Made by a program: the position numbers and the translations under genes. The notes beneath the pieces were generated by a model. That model was not told where the DNA came from, did not search any database, and saw only the letters and a list, made by a program, of their open reading frames with translations. From Fusarium oxysporum f. sp. lycopersici 4287 (Eukaryota; Ascomycota; Sordariomycetes; Hypocreales; Nectriaceae): 64,000 bases of DNA. How positions within the stretch are numbered: the first letter of the stretch is position 1; each line of letters opens with the position of its first letter. The stretch is from assembly GCF_000149955.1 (NCBI RefSeq), contig NC_030991.1, positions 2,230,340 to 2,294,339 of the forward strand, in the 5' to 3' direction. Of the stretch, positions 54,224-64,000 are shown piece after piece.

Positions 54224-55921
54224 CTAATCCTTCTTCGGCCCTCGAACATTAGCAGCAGCTACAAAATGCCCCCAAGTAATCAACTCCCGACTACAGTCGT
54301 CTTGATGGATAATACAATTAATGAGCGTTGGACCATCAGTATGCGCAACGGCTCGTTCCAAACCATTCGAAAGTTCCTCAGAAGTGCGAGCTTCAAGACC
54401 AAGCGCGATCTTTCCTTCATCCTCACAACTAAACGCCTCGACTAAATGACCATAATCCCAGTTCTGAACTCGATTATATAGTCCATCGTGAATTTCCACC
54501 TCGATAGTGTAGCCTCGGTTATTCATGAGGAGTATAATGATAGGCACTCTGTATCTTACCATTTGAGATACTTCCTGGGCTGTCATCTGGAAGGCACCGT
54601 CTCCAACCATGACGATAATCTGTCGTTGCGGCCTTGCAAGGGTGTAACCGAATGATGCGGGAATAGACCATCCAGGATGGCCCCATTGCATTTCAATCTC
54701 AAATTCAGCTCCAAATGGAAGACTCAACTTCAGTCCGTTAAACCATGAGTCACCAGTGTCCGCAAACACCGTAGTATCAGGGTTAAGTGACAGCAGGGCT
54801 TGCGTTTGTCGAGCAATCTCCTTTCTCGTTAACTTCTCAGGACCACGTGAGGGTTTTCCCAGAGATGGATCAGGACGTAACCTGTTATACTCAATCATGG
54901 TAGTATCATTCCAGCCAACTGTCGCAGCTAGTCTCGACAGAAAGTCGTGCATTTCAATAAGGCTGCAGTAGAGCTTGGAAGCCACTGTTATATTGTTCAT
55001 ATCAACAACAAGCTGCGGGACACTTGGTAAAGCTGTCCAACCAACAGTGCTGTAGTCGGTGAAGACAGTGCCAATGCAAATAAGCAGATCAGCCCAATTT
55101 ACGATAGCGTCAGCCGCTAGGGTGCTGACCTGACCCCAAAACATGCCAGCAAACTGTGCATGATCTTCAGGAAATGAGCCCTTGGCAGCTGGTTGGATGA
55201 CGACAGCACATCCGATCGCCTCTGCCAATTGAAGGAGAGCATCCTGAGCTTTGGCCCTACGTACCAGGGGCCCAACAAGGATAATGCACCTGTGTTTGGT
55301 ACCAATAAGCTCGCACGATTTGGATACAGCAACATCGAGTGCGTGTTGGTTGCATGGAGCTGATGTAAGAAGCGAGGTTATAGGTCCAGGACGAAGACAG
55401 GTCTCGCCCGCAAGGTTAACTGGAACCTCTATGTAAACAGGTTTCGTTTGTGTGAGGGCAGCTCGGATAGCTGTATCGATAATCCCAGGAGCGTTCAATG
55501 CCTGACGCACACGAGCCGCGAAACAAGTGATCTTTCTGGCCATCTCAAGCTGATATGTCGTGTCATATTCACTAAGAGTGTGATGGAGTAGGTGTTGGCC
55601 CACATCGTTGGTATTAGGCGCTCCACTAACAAGGATAAGAGGAAGTCTCTCAGCGTAGGCACTGCCGATTCCATTGAAGGTAGAGAAAGCGCCGACGCTG
55701 TACGTCACGATACAGACACCAATGCCATTCGCGCGAGCATAGCCTTCAGCGGCGAGAGAGCAGTTGAGCTCATTCGTGCAGCCTATTTCAGTCAGGGACG
55801 GATGAGCCTCAAGCTTGTCGCGGAGAATTAGGTTGTAGTCCCCTGGGACAATGAAATGATGACGGATTCCGATCTGGACAAGCCTCTCAGCAAGATAATC
55901 ACCCACGGTGAAGGGCGACAT
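54224..55921 (-). CDS. pyruvate decarboxylase (ThDP-dependent)
   Basis: 565 residues, no intron, ATG 55921. It converts pyruvate to acetaldehyde and CO2, using thiamine diphosphate and Mg, normally in the cytosol. Order: PYR domain with catalytic Glu51 in NELNCSLAAEGYAR and the His113-His114 pair in QHLLHHTLSEYD; middle domain; PP domain with the metal-ThDP motif GDGAFQ (441-445) ending in NN (467-468) and Glu474 in NRGYTIE. All these residues match known decarboxylases, so the protein is probably active. It could instead be a phenyl- or indole-pyruvate decarboxylase. It is divergent from the PEP-synthase gene across about 800 bp. Confidence 0.9.
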   Translation of the reverse strand: MSPFTVGDYLAERLVQIGIRHHFIVPGDYNLILRDKLEAHPSLTEIGCTNELNCSLAAEGYARANGIGVCIVTYSVGAFSTFNGIGSAYAERLPLILVSGAPNTNDVGQHLLHHTLSEYDTTYQLEMARKITCFAARVRQALNAPGIIDTAIRAALTQTKPVYIEVPVNLAGETCLRPGPITSLLTSAPCNQHALDVAVSKSCELIGTKHRCIILVGPLVRRAKAQDALLQLAEAIGCAVVIQPAAKGSFPEDHAQFAGMFWGQVSTLAADAIVNWADLLICIGTVFTDYSTVGWTALPSVPQLVVDMNNITVASKLYCSLIEMHDFLSRLAATVGWNDTTMIEYNRLRPDPSLGKPSRGPEKLTRKEIARQTQALLSLNPDTTVFADTGDSWFNGLKLSLPFGAEFEIEMQWGHPGWSIPASFGYTLARPQRQIIVMVGDGAFQMTAQEVSQMVRYRVPIIILLMNNRGYTIEVEIHDGLYNRVQNWDYGHLVEAFSCEDEGKIALGLEARTSEELSNGLERAVAHTDGPTLINCIIHQDDCSRELITWGHFVAAANVRGPKKD

Positions 55922-56722
55922 GGCGACGGAAATGGGGATTCCTGTATACTGGTGGCACGAATATATCGGCCTTGTACAAAAATGAGGAAAGCAGCCAAGG
56001 TAGTCTTGAATTGCTGGTCCTTGACATCGAGTTGTCTAAATATTCGACCATATGTACTGCAGCGGGGGATTGTCCACTAAATTTGCATGATTACAATGCA
56101 TCGCGTAGTCATACCCTCTTCGATATCACCCTGTAATGGAGTCATAGAATGATCATTTGAGAAGATATGGAGGTGTTCTGGCTGGGAGATACTAGACGTG
56201 TATTCCCAGTGCCTTTGACGTCTTACTGGCTGCGAACTGGAGATTGCAAGCCTCTGATTACGTGCTAGTAGTTGTAACATACTAAGGTTCAAGCCACTAT
56301 CGTAATCAGGCCACCATAACATGACCGGCAAATGAGCTGACCGGTTATGTCGTTATGGATGTCTACTCGGAAACTTCCCGGTATTGAAGCAGTAGTCCTT
56401 AGAGACAAGCGAAAGCCACTTAACATGCGTGGCGTCATGAACAACTTATATGTCCCAAGATTCACCAGGTCAAGTCGCATTCTCATAATGTATTGTCCAC
56501 TGTACCTCCAGGTCGTAAAGTCTTGAGTTTACCCCACTTTTAGGATAACATGATGAGTTCCAACGACACTAATGTAAACTCAAAAAGGTTAGGGAAAGAG
56601 GAGATTCATGCTGTTGAGACAATGGAAAGATGACAGTATAGTGACACATCAAAGTCTCCCATCATAAATGGGGAAACTCAAGAATGAAAGACTGATTCAC
56701 TCGTATCTGACGGTCTACGCAA
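55922..56722. promoter_or_regulatory. bidirectional promoter region between decarboxylase and PEP synthase
   Basis: An 801-bp gap between two divergent starts, with no coding sequence. Shared regulation is inferred only from this arrangement; I recognise no operator. Confidence 0.45.
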
Positions 56723-59211
56723 ATGTTTGTGCTCATAAAACAAGCCTCAACCCCCATTACATCTTTACTCTATAGGGCTTCTGCGTCACGTTCAAGCAAT
56801 TATTCAATCATGAATGACGATTGGACTGCTGAACCTCTGGTTCTCAACTTTGAGCACCTGGCTCGAAGTGATGTCGGCCTAGTCGGCGGCAAGAATTCCT
56901 CCTTGGGCGAAATGGTTCGAGCCCTCGGACCCAAAGGGATTCCAGTGCCACCAGGCTTCGCGACATCCTCCTATGCCTACTGGCACTACGTCGATGCCAA
57001 TAACATCCGCGGCAAAATCGATGAATTGGTCAATGAATGGCAGGCTGGTCAACAGACACTCGCCGAGGCAGGCCATGCCATACGTAGCTTGTTCCTACGT
57101 GGGACATGGCCAGCTGATACTGCAGAGGCCATTTTGTCAGCCTATCAAGACCTTTGTGATAAAGCTCAGGTTGATAATCTGAGTGTTGCAGTACGATCTA
57201 GCGCAACAGCTGAAGATCTTCCTGATGCGAGCTTCGCTGGACAGCAGGAGACGTACCTGAATATTCAAGGTAGAGAAGCACTGCTAGATGCCTGTCGACG
57301 ATGCTACGCTTCACTCTTCACAGATCGAGCCATCAGCTATCGCCAAATCAAGGAGTTCAGCCATGCAAGCGTGGCTCTTTCCATTGGAGTACAACAAATG
57401 GTTCGCTCTGATATCGGTGGTTCGGGTGTCATGTTCTCTATAGATACCGAGAGCGGATTCGACAAAGTTGTTCTCATCAATGCTGCTTGGGGTCTTGGCG
57501 AGAACGTTGTTCAGGGCACGGTCAACCCGGATGAATACCAATCTTTCAAGCCTCTCTTGTCCAACAAGAATCTTTCACCAATTCTAAGCAAGAAACTTGG
57601 CGATAAGTCAATCAAAATGGTTTATGGGGATAAGTGCAGACCTACACGTAATGTCCCCACGTCCAGGGCTGAGCAAGCCGCTTATGTTCTCGAGGATGAA
57701 GAAATTCTCCAGCTGTCACGATGGGCATGTCTCATTGAAGAGCATTATGGTTGCCCGATGGATATGGAGTGGGCCAGGGATGGCTCTTCGGGAAAGCTTT
57801 TCATCGTCCAGGCCAGACCCGAGACTGTGCAGTCTCGTCGTGACACAGCTGCCTTTAAAACCTACAAGGTTGGTGAACGTGGCCATATATTGACCACTGG
57901 ACTATCCATTGGTGATAAAGCAGTTGCTGGGCGTATCTGCCTGCTCAATACGGTCTCGGACATGGATAAGTTTATCGATGGATCTATTTTGGTCACCGAG
58001 GCTACAGATCCTGACTGGGTGCCTGTCATGAAGCGCGCCGCCGCTATCATCACCGACCAAGGTGGGCGTACTTCTCATGCCGCCATTGTCAGTCGCGAAC
58101 TAGGTATTCCAGCAGTCGTGGGTACAGGAAATGCCACATACGTTCTGCACACCGGTCAGGGATGTCACTGTATCGTGTGCAGAAGGTGATTCAGGTCTTG
58201 TCTATGATGGAATCTCGGAAAGAGCCACAACTGGGGTCGAAGCATCCGAGATAGCAGCAGTTCCTCAGGCCGAATTCACAAGGCCACTGAGCGACTTCGA
58301 TCTGCCAGCCGCTATGGAGAGGAGAATGTCCGATCTCCTCCCTCGGACTTGCTCGTATGGAATTTGTCGTCAGCAATTCTATCCAAGTCCATCCTATGGC
58401 TCTTATTCACTTCGAACATCTCAAGGATGGAGAAGCCAAGAGAGAAATTGGCAAGTTGACGGCAGGCTATGCCTCCAAGCCTGATTACTTTGTTGACAAG
58501 TTGGCATCCGGCCTTGCAACTCTTTGTTCCGCTGTCTACCCTAAACCAGTCATCATCAGGATGAGCGATTTCAAGACCAACGAGTATGCTCGTCTGATAG
58601 GTGGTGCTGAGTTTGAACTGAAAGAGGAGAATCCCATGATTGGATTCCGCGGGGCCTCGCGCTATTACTCACCTCGCTACAAAGAGGGGTTCGCTCTGGA
58701 ATGCCGGGCTGTCAAGAGGGTACGAGAGGAAATAGGTCTCACCAATGCCATCGTCATGATACCCTTCTGCCGAACAATCAAAGAAGCCCGAAAGGTGCTA
58801 GACGTTATGGAGGAGAACGGTCTAAAGCGAGGAGAGAATGGTCTTAAGGTCTATGTCATGTGCGAGATTCCATCCAATGTCATTCTGGCCTCGAGCTTCA
58901 CTGAACACTTTGACGGTTTTTCCATTGGGTCTAATGACCTGGCACAGCTTACGCTCGGAGTAGACCGGGACTCTGGAGAGTTGGCGAGTTTGTTCAACGA
59001 GCAGGATGAGGCTGTTAAGTGGATGATCGCCAGAGCTATTGAAGTGGCTCGTCGGGAGGGATGCAAGATTGGGCTTTGCGGTGAGGCACCGAGCAATCAT
59101 CCTGAGTTTGCTAAGTTCTTGGTTGATGCGGGAATCGATTCCATCTCTGTTAGTCCGGATAGTTTTGTTCAGGTTATGAAACACGTGGTGGCTAGTGAAC
59201 AGGGCTTGTAA
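56723..59211 (+). pseudogene. ppsA: phosphoenolpyruvate synthase-like gene with two +1 frameshifts
   Basis: PEP synthase makes PEP, AMP and phosphate from pyruvate and ATP. The ATP-grasp half is complete: VGGKNSSLGEMVRALG, VAVRSSATAEDLPDASFAGQ, GVMFSIDTESGF. The phosphohistidine domain has GGRTSHAAIVSRELGIP. The PEP-binding barrel has MEFVVSNSIQVHPMAL, NPMIGFRGASRYYS and CGEAPSNHPEFAKFLVDAGI. Total about 830 codons, as in the family. The frame shifts by +1 near 58158 (CAGGGA where CAGGA fits) and again near 58341 (CTCCCTC). Both sites are short homopolymers, so assembly error is a real alternative to decay. Met30 (56810) aligns with the usual start; the 29 residues before it are Ser/Arg-rich and might be a mitochondrial leader. 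The enzyme is mainly bacterial and archaeal, so ancient transfer is likely. Confidence 0.82.
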
Positions 59212-59218
59212 ATATGTA

Positions 59219-61435
59219 CCATACACAACCCCCCTTTCGACAGCCCCACCCTTTCGTCAAGCAAAAAAAAAAAGAGGACCACCAAAAATGGACAACTTCA
59301 CTTGTAAACAACTCGGCCAAAATGAGGGACATGTGCAAAATATCTCATCTCACAATAGCGAACAACTATCTCTATTGGAATTTAGGTCTTTCGATAAGCC
59401 GTCCTGACCGCGTGGTCCGTTGGTGGGGTACGGCTTCCTCTCTCACTTCAATGACCGAGCTAGCCTCTGATTCTGACTCTCGCTCGTCTGAACAGACAGA
59501 TTCCACCACGACAGACTCATTTTGAGTCTCCCCTTGAGGTATGGCTTCTCCAACAGCTAAAGTCTCCCCGAGAGTCATAAAACGCCTGTTAGGATTCGGT
59601 ACCGCCTTCCTCTTCTTCCCTCTCTTCAGCCGAGCCAATTCTTCCTCTAGGCTGGCAATCCTCTGCGTATGCGCCGCTACTGTCTGTTGTTGAGCCTCAA
59701 AGCCCTTGGCTATCACGTTGTACCGTCTCCGCGTCTTTGGTGTTTTGTTCAGCCCAAGATCTCGAATTTGACGGCTCGTCTGTGGTGTATCGTCCGAGCC
59801 AAGATACGGCCTAGGTTCAGGAGTCACTCTTGGGCCGCTGTTTGGCCTGTCTTGTTGGATTTCAGGGTGTCGCAGCGCTTTGGAACGCGAAATCGGCCAG
59901 TTGCCAGTGACCCTCCAGCCTGACAGTATGTTCTTCTTAGTCATTCCAACTCGGCGAGCCTTGGCGTAGGCCCTGATGAAATTGACCTTGTCCATCGGAG
60001 CGGAATCAGTCAACGAGGCCAACCTTTCCAGCTCTCGTCGATATGCAGCCTTTAACGCGTTGAAGACTCCATTGTCTAGTGGCTGGAGTCCATGAGAGCA
60101 GTGTGCTGGTAGATAGCAGCAATAAACGTTGTTCAAAAAGCACGTGGCCATCCATTCATCCTTCCACCACTCAGCACTGATCGTGAGATGGGGGAAATGG
60201 AGGACATACTGTTGCATGGCTTCCGTGACCATCTAAGATGATCAGTCTCGCGTCTGACTCGTCGGCAGGTGTAGTCTGGGGCAGATAAACTCTTTCAAGC
60301 CATTCAATGCCTATGTGGTCATCAGTCCACTTGTTTGGGCGAAGTTATGTAATACCAGTCTGCTATCTGCTTGAACTCGTCAAGGAACCATTGTTTCTGC
60401 AGTTCCTTCCCCTTGAAGATTATGCCAGGAACTAAAGCGCGGCCGTCAGCAGTGACAGCTTCGATGAATGAAGTCCAATTCCGAGTCTGTGGTCCCTTGA
60501 GGAAGGCCTTGCGCTTCGGGTCCGCGCTTCCAACAACTAAGCTATCTAGGCCTGAATGAAGAGAATTAGTCGGTCAAAATGCAAGCACCGACAAGTAATA
60601 GAGGTGAATACTTGCCGAAACCAGTCATAATACCGCCTTCATCAACGTTGACGGTGTTTTCAGGCTTGATCCAGCCATACTGGCCATCCCGGATATCAAA
60701 GTACCAATGAACCGCTCTAGGTGTGAAAGAGTCGAACCTTTTAGCTTCTTGACGTCTACCCATCTTGATCTTTAGGTCTGCGCGGCGATTGATAAACTTA
60801 ATCACCCAGTTACGTCCTAAGTCGGGATGTTCGCCCTGCTGTCTCAGCAGGCCCATGACGCAAGCGCGGATCTGACTGTGGGACGGAGCATAGCCCAAAG
60901 ACTCCTGACGGAGTATCCAGAAAGCGAGCCTATCTTCTTGGCTCTTGGACAAACGTCGGCGAGGCTGGATCTGGTCTTCAGCGGCCCCACGGCCGTTAAG
61001 TCTATCGATGAGGGTCGTTCGGGGCACTCCTCTTCTCTGGGCCGCTTGAGGGGGTGAAAAACCATGATCGGTAATGTCCAATATGGCCTCAGCCATATCG
61101 TCCTCTGTATATTCCCATTTAAGTCATGATTTAGGCATTTTTCTGCTGTTGTCGAGGGTAAAGATCAAAAATCACGAGAAAGAGTGGTGAGGAGGTTAGT
61201 GACCATATTGAAAATATTTCAATAGCATGACTTGCATATATCGCGTGCCCAGCACATCCTCAACAGGTCAAAATAATTATCTCCACTCATTTATATAATC
61301 AATAAAAGAAGCTTCTTTTAGGTAGCTATTTATTCTGGCCAAATTTCGTATAAGTGAAGTTGACGAATTTTGGTGGTGCTATTTTTTTTTTGCTTGACGA
61401 AAGGGTGGGGCTGTCGAAAGGGGGGTTGTGTATGG
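59219..61435 (-). mobile_element. Tan1-like pogo transposon with perfect TIRs of at least 50 bp
   Basis: Left end CCATACACAACCCCCCTTTC continues through CGACAGCCCCACCCTTTCG and TCAAGC plus an A-run. The right end is its exact inverted complement. TA flanks both sides (59217-59218, 61436-61437). Length 2217 bp. It inserted five bases after the PEP-synthase stop codon. The transposase inside has small lesions only. A half copy of the same transposase type lies at 10745-11520. Confidence 0.92.
59372..61096 (-). pseudogene. Tan1/pogo-like transposase, spliced, with one frameshift and an early stop
   Basis: Exons 61096-60616, 60551-60210 and 60169-59372. Intron 1 (64 bp) has a GC donor (TTCG|GCAAGT...TTCAG); the join restores MTGFGLDSLVVG. 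Intron 2 is only 40 bp (GTATGT...CTGAG). Domains: HTH_psq (AAQRRGVPRTTLIDRLNG), CENP-B-like region (GRNWVIKFINRRADLKIKMG), and DDE core with NTVNVDEGGIMTGFG, LIILDGHGSHAT and HGLQPLDNGVFNALK. A single extra base near 60346 (CCCAAAC) breaks exon 2. Upstream, an in-frame ATG (MPKS) is followed at once by TGA before WEYTEDDM, so the true N-terminus may be lost too. All three catalytic Asp are present. Confidence 0.82.
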
Positions 61436-61437
61436 TA

Positions 61438-61838
61438 TGTAATTAATGTTAGTGATATACATATTGTATTAATGGCTGATCAGTTTGACTGTTACTGCAG
61501 ATATCTCATGAGCTGTGTAGATCTGTTGAGTCAACAAAGGGTACGAACTGTCAATGGCAACAGCTGCAAAGAAAATGGAAATCGCTATTAGTGGTGATTG
61601 TACACGACCACTACAAAAGGGAACACGGGTTCTTTTAATGGTCTGAAACTATCAATAGAATGGGTATCTCGCAGCCCAGCAGATCCTACTTTTCCGGAAG
61701 AGATTACTCTTCACTGGGAAAAGGCATGTGTCCCATTACTTGACATATAAAGATGAGCGTGTCTAATCATTATCGTGATGGATTTTGTCAGAATCATATA
61801 ACCTATTACTGTAAACATTGTGAAAGTAAATATCACTA
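61438..61838. other. intergenic
   Basis: No gene recognised. Probably the original 3' flank of the PEP-synthase gene before the transposon arrived. Confidence 0.4.
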
Positions 61839-62790
61839 TTACCAGTCTCGTTGTATCAACTCAACGCTTTCTTTCAATGGTTTCCCCAACGTCGTCACTG
61901 TAGCCTCTTCCTTATCATTCAAAGAGAGCGGGACTGAACTTAGAATTCCCTTTCTGCCAACAACAGCAGGCATGCTGAGACAACATCTATACTGCTTTTG
62001 AATGTGACTCACAGGGCACATCTAATGCTTGTCCAATATAACAGAACAGCACAAATCAGCGGCAACTGAAGCAATTCCGAAGGGGGCAGAGCCTTTACCC
62101 CGAATGGTACTTTGTGATCGATGCTTGCAGATTAGTTCGATCCTCGTGCGATCAAGACCACTCAACATTTGTACATCTGCAATCTGGACCGCGCCAATAG
62201 TTGCTGAAGACCAGGCTAATACTTGATCTTCTCCCTGACGGCCCATGACGAATGCATCTACAGCAGACAGTGATACCTATAGTGATGCTGCATCAGATAT
62301 AATGAGATGTCGATTAGAGTCGTGGGCATTCACCGAAGCACGAGATGCAACCATCCCTCGAAGTCTGTAAGTGTCGAGAGTAGTACCTGTGCCGATAACT
62401 TGAGACGGAGGAAGTCTCGACATTTCTTTGGCGATCGAGGTTAGAAGGTCAACGGGATTCGCCACGACCAATAAGACCGTGTCAGGCCGGAAAGGCCTCA
62501 TCGCCTCAATAACCTCGCGTATCATTGTAGTGTTTCGAGACGTATAGTCGACCATTGTCTCACCTTGGAAGAATCATGAGCTCATGACCGAAGCGTGTAT
62601 ATGAAAACTTACCTAACATGTGTTTCGATGCTGCGGTTATGACCACGAGATCACTCTGAGCTGCCTCGCGATACGTAGCTGGACGGACACGTGTACTGCT
62701 ACCAGTGCTGTAGACGACATCGGAGAACTTCCATTGATGAATGGACTAGTCGATGTGACTCTTAGAGTGTGATCAGTGGCTCGCAGCATG
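61839..62790 (-). pseudogene. L-lactate dehydrogenase-like gene, decayed
   Basis: Reading from about 62760: SDVVYSTGSSTRVRPATYRE and AAQSDLVVITAASKHMLGE. After a 49-bp intron (62612-62564): LLVVANPVDLLTSIAKEMSR, VIGTGTTLDTYRLRG. After a 57-bp intron (62333-62277): VDAFVMGRQGEDQVLAWSSA, CKHRSQSTIRGKGSAPFGIA. A TAG then precedes the last homologous block (LSMPAVVGRKGILSSVPLSL) ending at 61839. The catalytic motif GEHGDS reads GRQGED, so the proton-relay His is lost. The N-terminal NAD-binding part is missing or full of stops. The introns still have good splice signals. Family members interconvert pyruvate and lactate; this copy cannot. Confidence 0.78.
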
Positions 62791-63406
62791 CATATATCTG
62801 TTAATGCCGGCGCGGCTGAGGCATAGCGGATAGGGTACTTAGACTGGTCCTAGCTGAGGGCTTGAAGGATTCTTCGATAGGACATACGGCAACCGGCCTT
62901 CGAGTCGCCAACGAATTCGATTATTTCTTCGACCTAGTCTTTGTCAGTCCGTTAGTAAATAGGGATGGGAGGGTTAGGTCTTAGCCCAGGCGCCTGTTAG
63001 TGGGCTAGGCCAACCTGACGGGCGTCTAGGCGTAGTGGAAAGAGCAGGCATGACCTGCTGAACCTGCATTTAGGTTATCCTTAGCCGCCGATGTCTTATA
63101 GCTGAAGCCGGCAGTAAGAAGCATGCGTCCTAGGAGGCGTTGATCTGTGGATGAGCTGCCGCTAGATTACTTCTGTAATTGGAAGAAATATAAGACTTCT
63201 ACCACACGGACCACTACCCCAAATATATAGAATAATGATTAAATATATGTGGCCCGCGTATGGGAGGAAGCAAATTGTAAAAGAAAAACCTCCTGTCGAG
63301 TACTTTGCAGACTTTGAACGACCCCTCAAAGATTCGATCTCTCTATATCTTTCGATCACTAGAACTCTAACACCTTCATAAATCGTCCCTCGCTAATGGA
63401 ACCCCG
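62791..63406. other. intergenic
   Basis: No gene recognised. The lost N-terminal part of the LDH-like gene should have been here, but I see no trace of its glycine-rich NAD motif. Confidence 0.4.
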
Positions 63407-63866
63407 CTATGGAAGGTCTTCAGGATCGCTGCGCCTGTCTGGAATGAATATGGATTTACATAACGGGCAGTCGACATGGTGTCTCTGGAACCAGAAGTCA
63501 ATACAACCAGTATGGAAGACATGGTTACATTTCAATAGTCGGACATCCTCCTGGTCCCTCAGAACTTCGATGCATATTGCACTATACTGATATTAGTACG
63601 GGTAGGAAAATCCCTCCTTTCAAATTGGAACTCACCAGACTTCAACTGAACTAGGCTGCGTTACGGTCCACGTTGCCTGCTTTTTAGACCCCTTCACTAT
63701 TCCGTATTTTTCTGATGGGCTTGCGTTGTTCAGGATCTGTATATGGACAGGATATCGTGATTTCACGATAAAGCTAGCTTTATTAACATGGATATGAATC
63801 GCAAAACTTTGAGAGATGTGCGTACAAAATAACAACTATCAATAATAGAGCAGCGATGCTGCTTAT
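63407..63866 (-). pseudogene. second membrane RING-H2 gene, 5' end removed by a long-TIR repeat
   Basis: Paralog of 51609-52206. Exon 3 (63581-63407) encodes CAICIEVLRDQEDVRLLKCN, HVFHTGCIDFWFQRHH, CPLCK and the same tail length as the other copy. Exon 2 (63773-63636) is 54 bp shorter. Intron 1 (63825-63774) has the same GTACGC donor. Of exon 1 only part of the membrane helix remains (SSIAALLLIVVI), because the repeat starting at 63867 replaces the start. The RING itself is intact. Confidence 0.75.
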
Positions 63867-64000
63867 TGTTGGAAAATCCGGGGATCCCCCTTCCCTTCAG
63901 GATTCAGACTAACAGTCTGAAAGTCCTAGATTTAAAGTTTAAAGTCCTATATGAAATCATTTAGAGATATAAACCTGAGAAGAACTCTCATCTTAATAAT
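63867..64000 (+). repeat. terminus of a TGTTGGAA long-TIR element, continuing off the window
   Basis: Begins TGTTGGAAAATCCGGGGATC, has the hairpin CAGACTAACAGTCTG and AAGTTTAAAGTCCT, and runs to the window end. It matches the arms of the 11534-12489 element and the fragment at 49471. Confidence 0.75.

Noticed and set aside
1..64000. CRISPR array, rRNA genes, tRNA genes, bacterial operons
   Set aside because: No regularly spaced repeats, no rRNA-like blocks and no convincing tRNA A/B boxes were seen; gene structure is eukaryotic. A tRNA scan would be needed to exclude tRNAs fully.
1..64000. Fusarium mimp elements next to effector genes
   Set aside because: I looked for the known mimp terminal motif and did not find it by eye; the MITEs here have different ends.
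1..64000. Starship giant transposon
   Set aside because: No DUF3435-type tyrosine recombinase frame is visible; cargo-like genes alone are not evidence.

Overview
The window looks like a transposon-rich accessory region of a filamentous ascomycete. A Fusarium-type genome is my inference, not proven. The genes are interrupted by 48-91 bp spliceosomal introns with GTAAGT-like donors and CTAAC/CTGAC-like branch points. The gene families are typical of fungi: Zn2Cys6, NsdD-type GATA and bZIP regulators, BBE-like oxidase, opsin and PH/Meu6. The repeats are fungal pogo/Fot, Tan1-like, hAT, Copia and Tad-LINE elements with their MITEs. Several old copies carry stop codons explained by C-to-T or G-to-A changes, as expected from RIP, and one block (about 13.0-14.2 kb) is extremely AT-rich.

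Layout. 0-1.5 kb: broken pogo element. 2.2-4.1 kb: complete secreted TAP-like serine hydrolase with four exons. 5.7-7.3 kb: broken berberine-bridge-type oxidase and an opsin relic. 8.5-9.7 kb: NsdD-like GATA factor whose last residues are cut off by a TAA. 10.4-14.8 kb: transposon graveyard with a Tan1-like relic, a long-TIR element carrying LINE ORF1-like sequence, two 439-bp MITEs and a solo-LTR-like repeat. 14.97-18.65 kb: one gene that appears to fuse an SbcD/Mre11-type nuclease to an SbcC/Rad50-type ATPase, with a 330-N assembly gap inside it. 18.8-22.7 kb: two adjacent pogo elements with full-length transposases. 23.7-25.1 kb: unknown gene cut short by a hAT element. 25.1-31 kb: three hAT elements. 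31.4-42.1 kb: three Zn2Cys6 genes, one complete and two broken, with a very young Copia element between the divergent pair. 42.4-43.4 kb: PH-domain gene. 45-46.2 kb: decayed unknown gene. 47.2-48.2 kb: bZIP gene. 49.5-51.5 kb: broken pogo element. 51.6-52.2 kb: membrane RING-H2 gene. 53.2-54.2 kb: LINE 3' end. 54.2-59.2 kb: divergent pyruvate decarboxylase and PEP-synthase genes. 59.2-61.4 kb: Tan1-like element with perfect TIRs. 61.8-62.8 kb: decayed lactate-dehydrogenase-like gene. 63.4-63.9 kb: second RING gene, beheaded by a long-TIR repeat that runs off the window.

How the genes may work together. Three neighbours act on pyruvate (decarboxylase, PEP synthase, LDH-like), which suggests a former pyruvate-node cluster. 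The regulators (GATA, C6, bZIP) and the two RING paralogs look like accessory copies. The most unusual host-type gene is the single-chain SbcD-SbcC protein, which lacks a recognisable zinc hook. All assignments are from reading the sequence; no database search was run.
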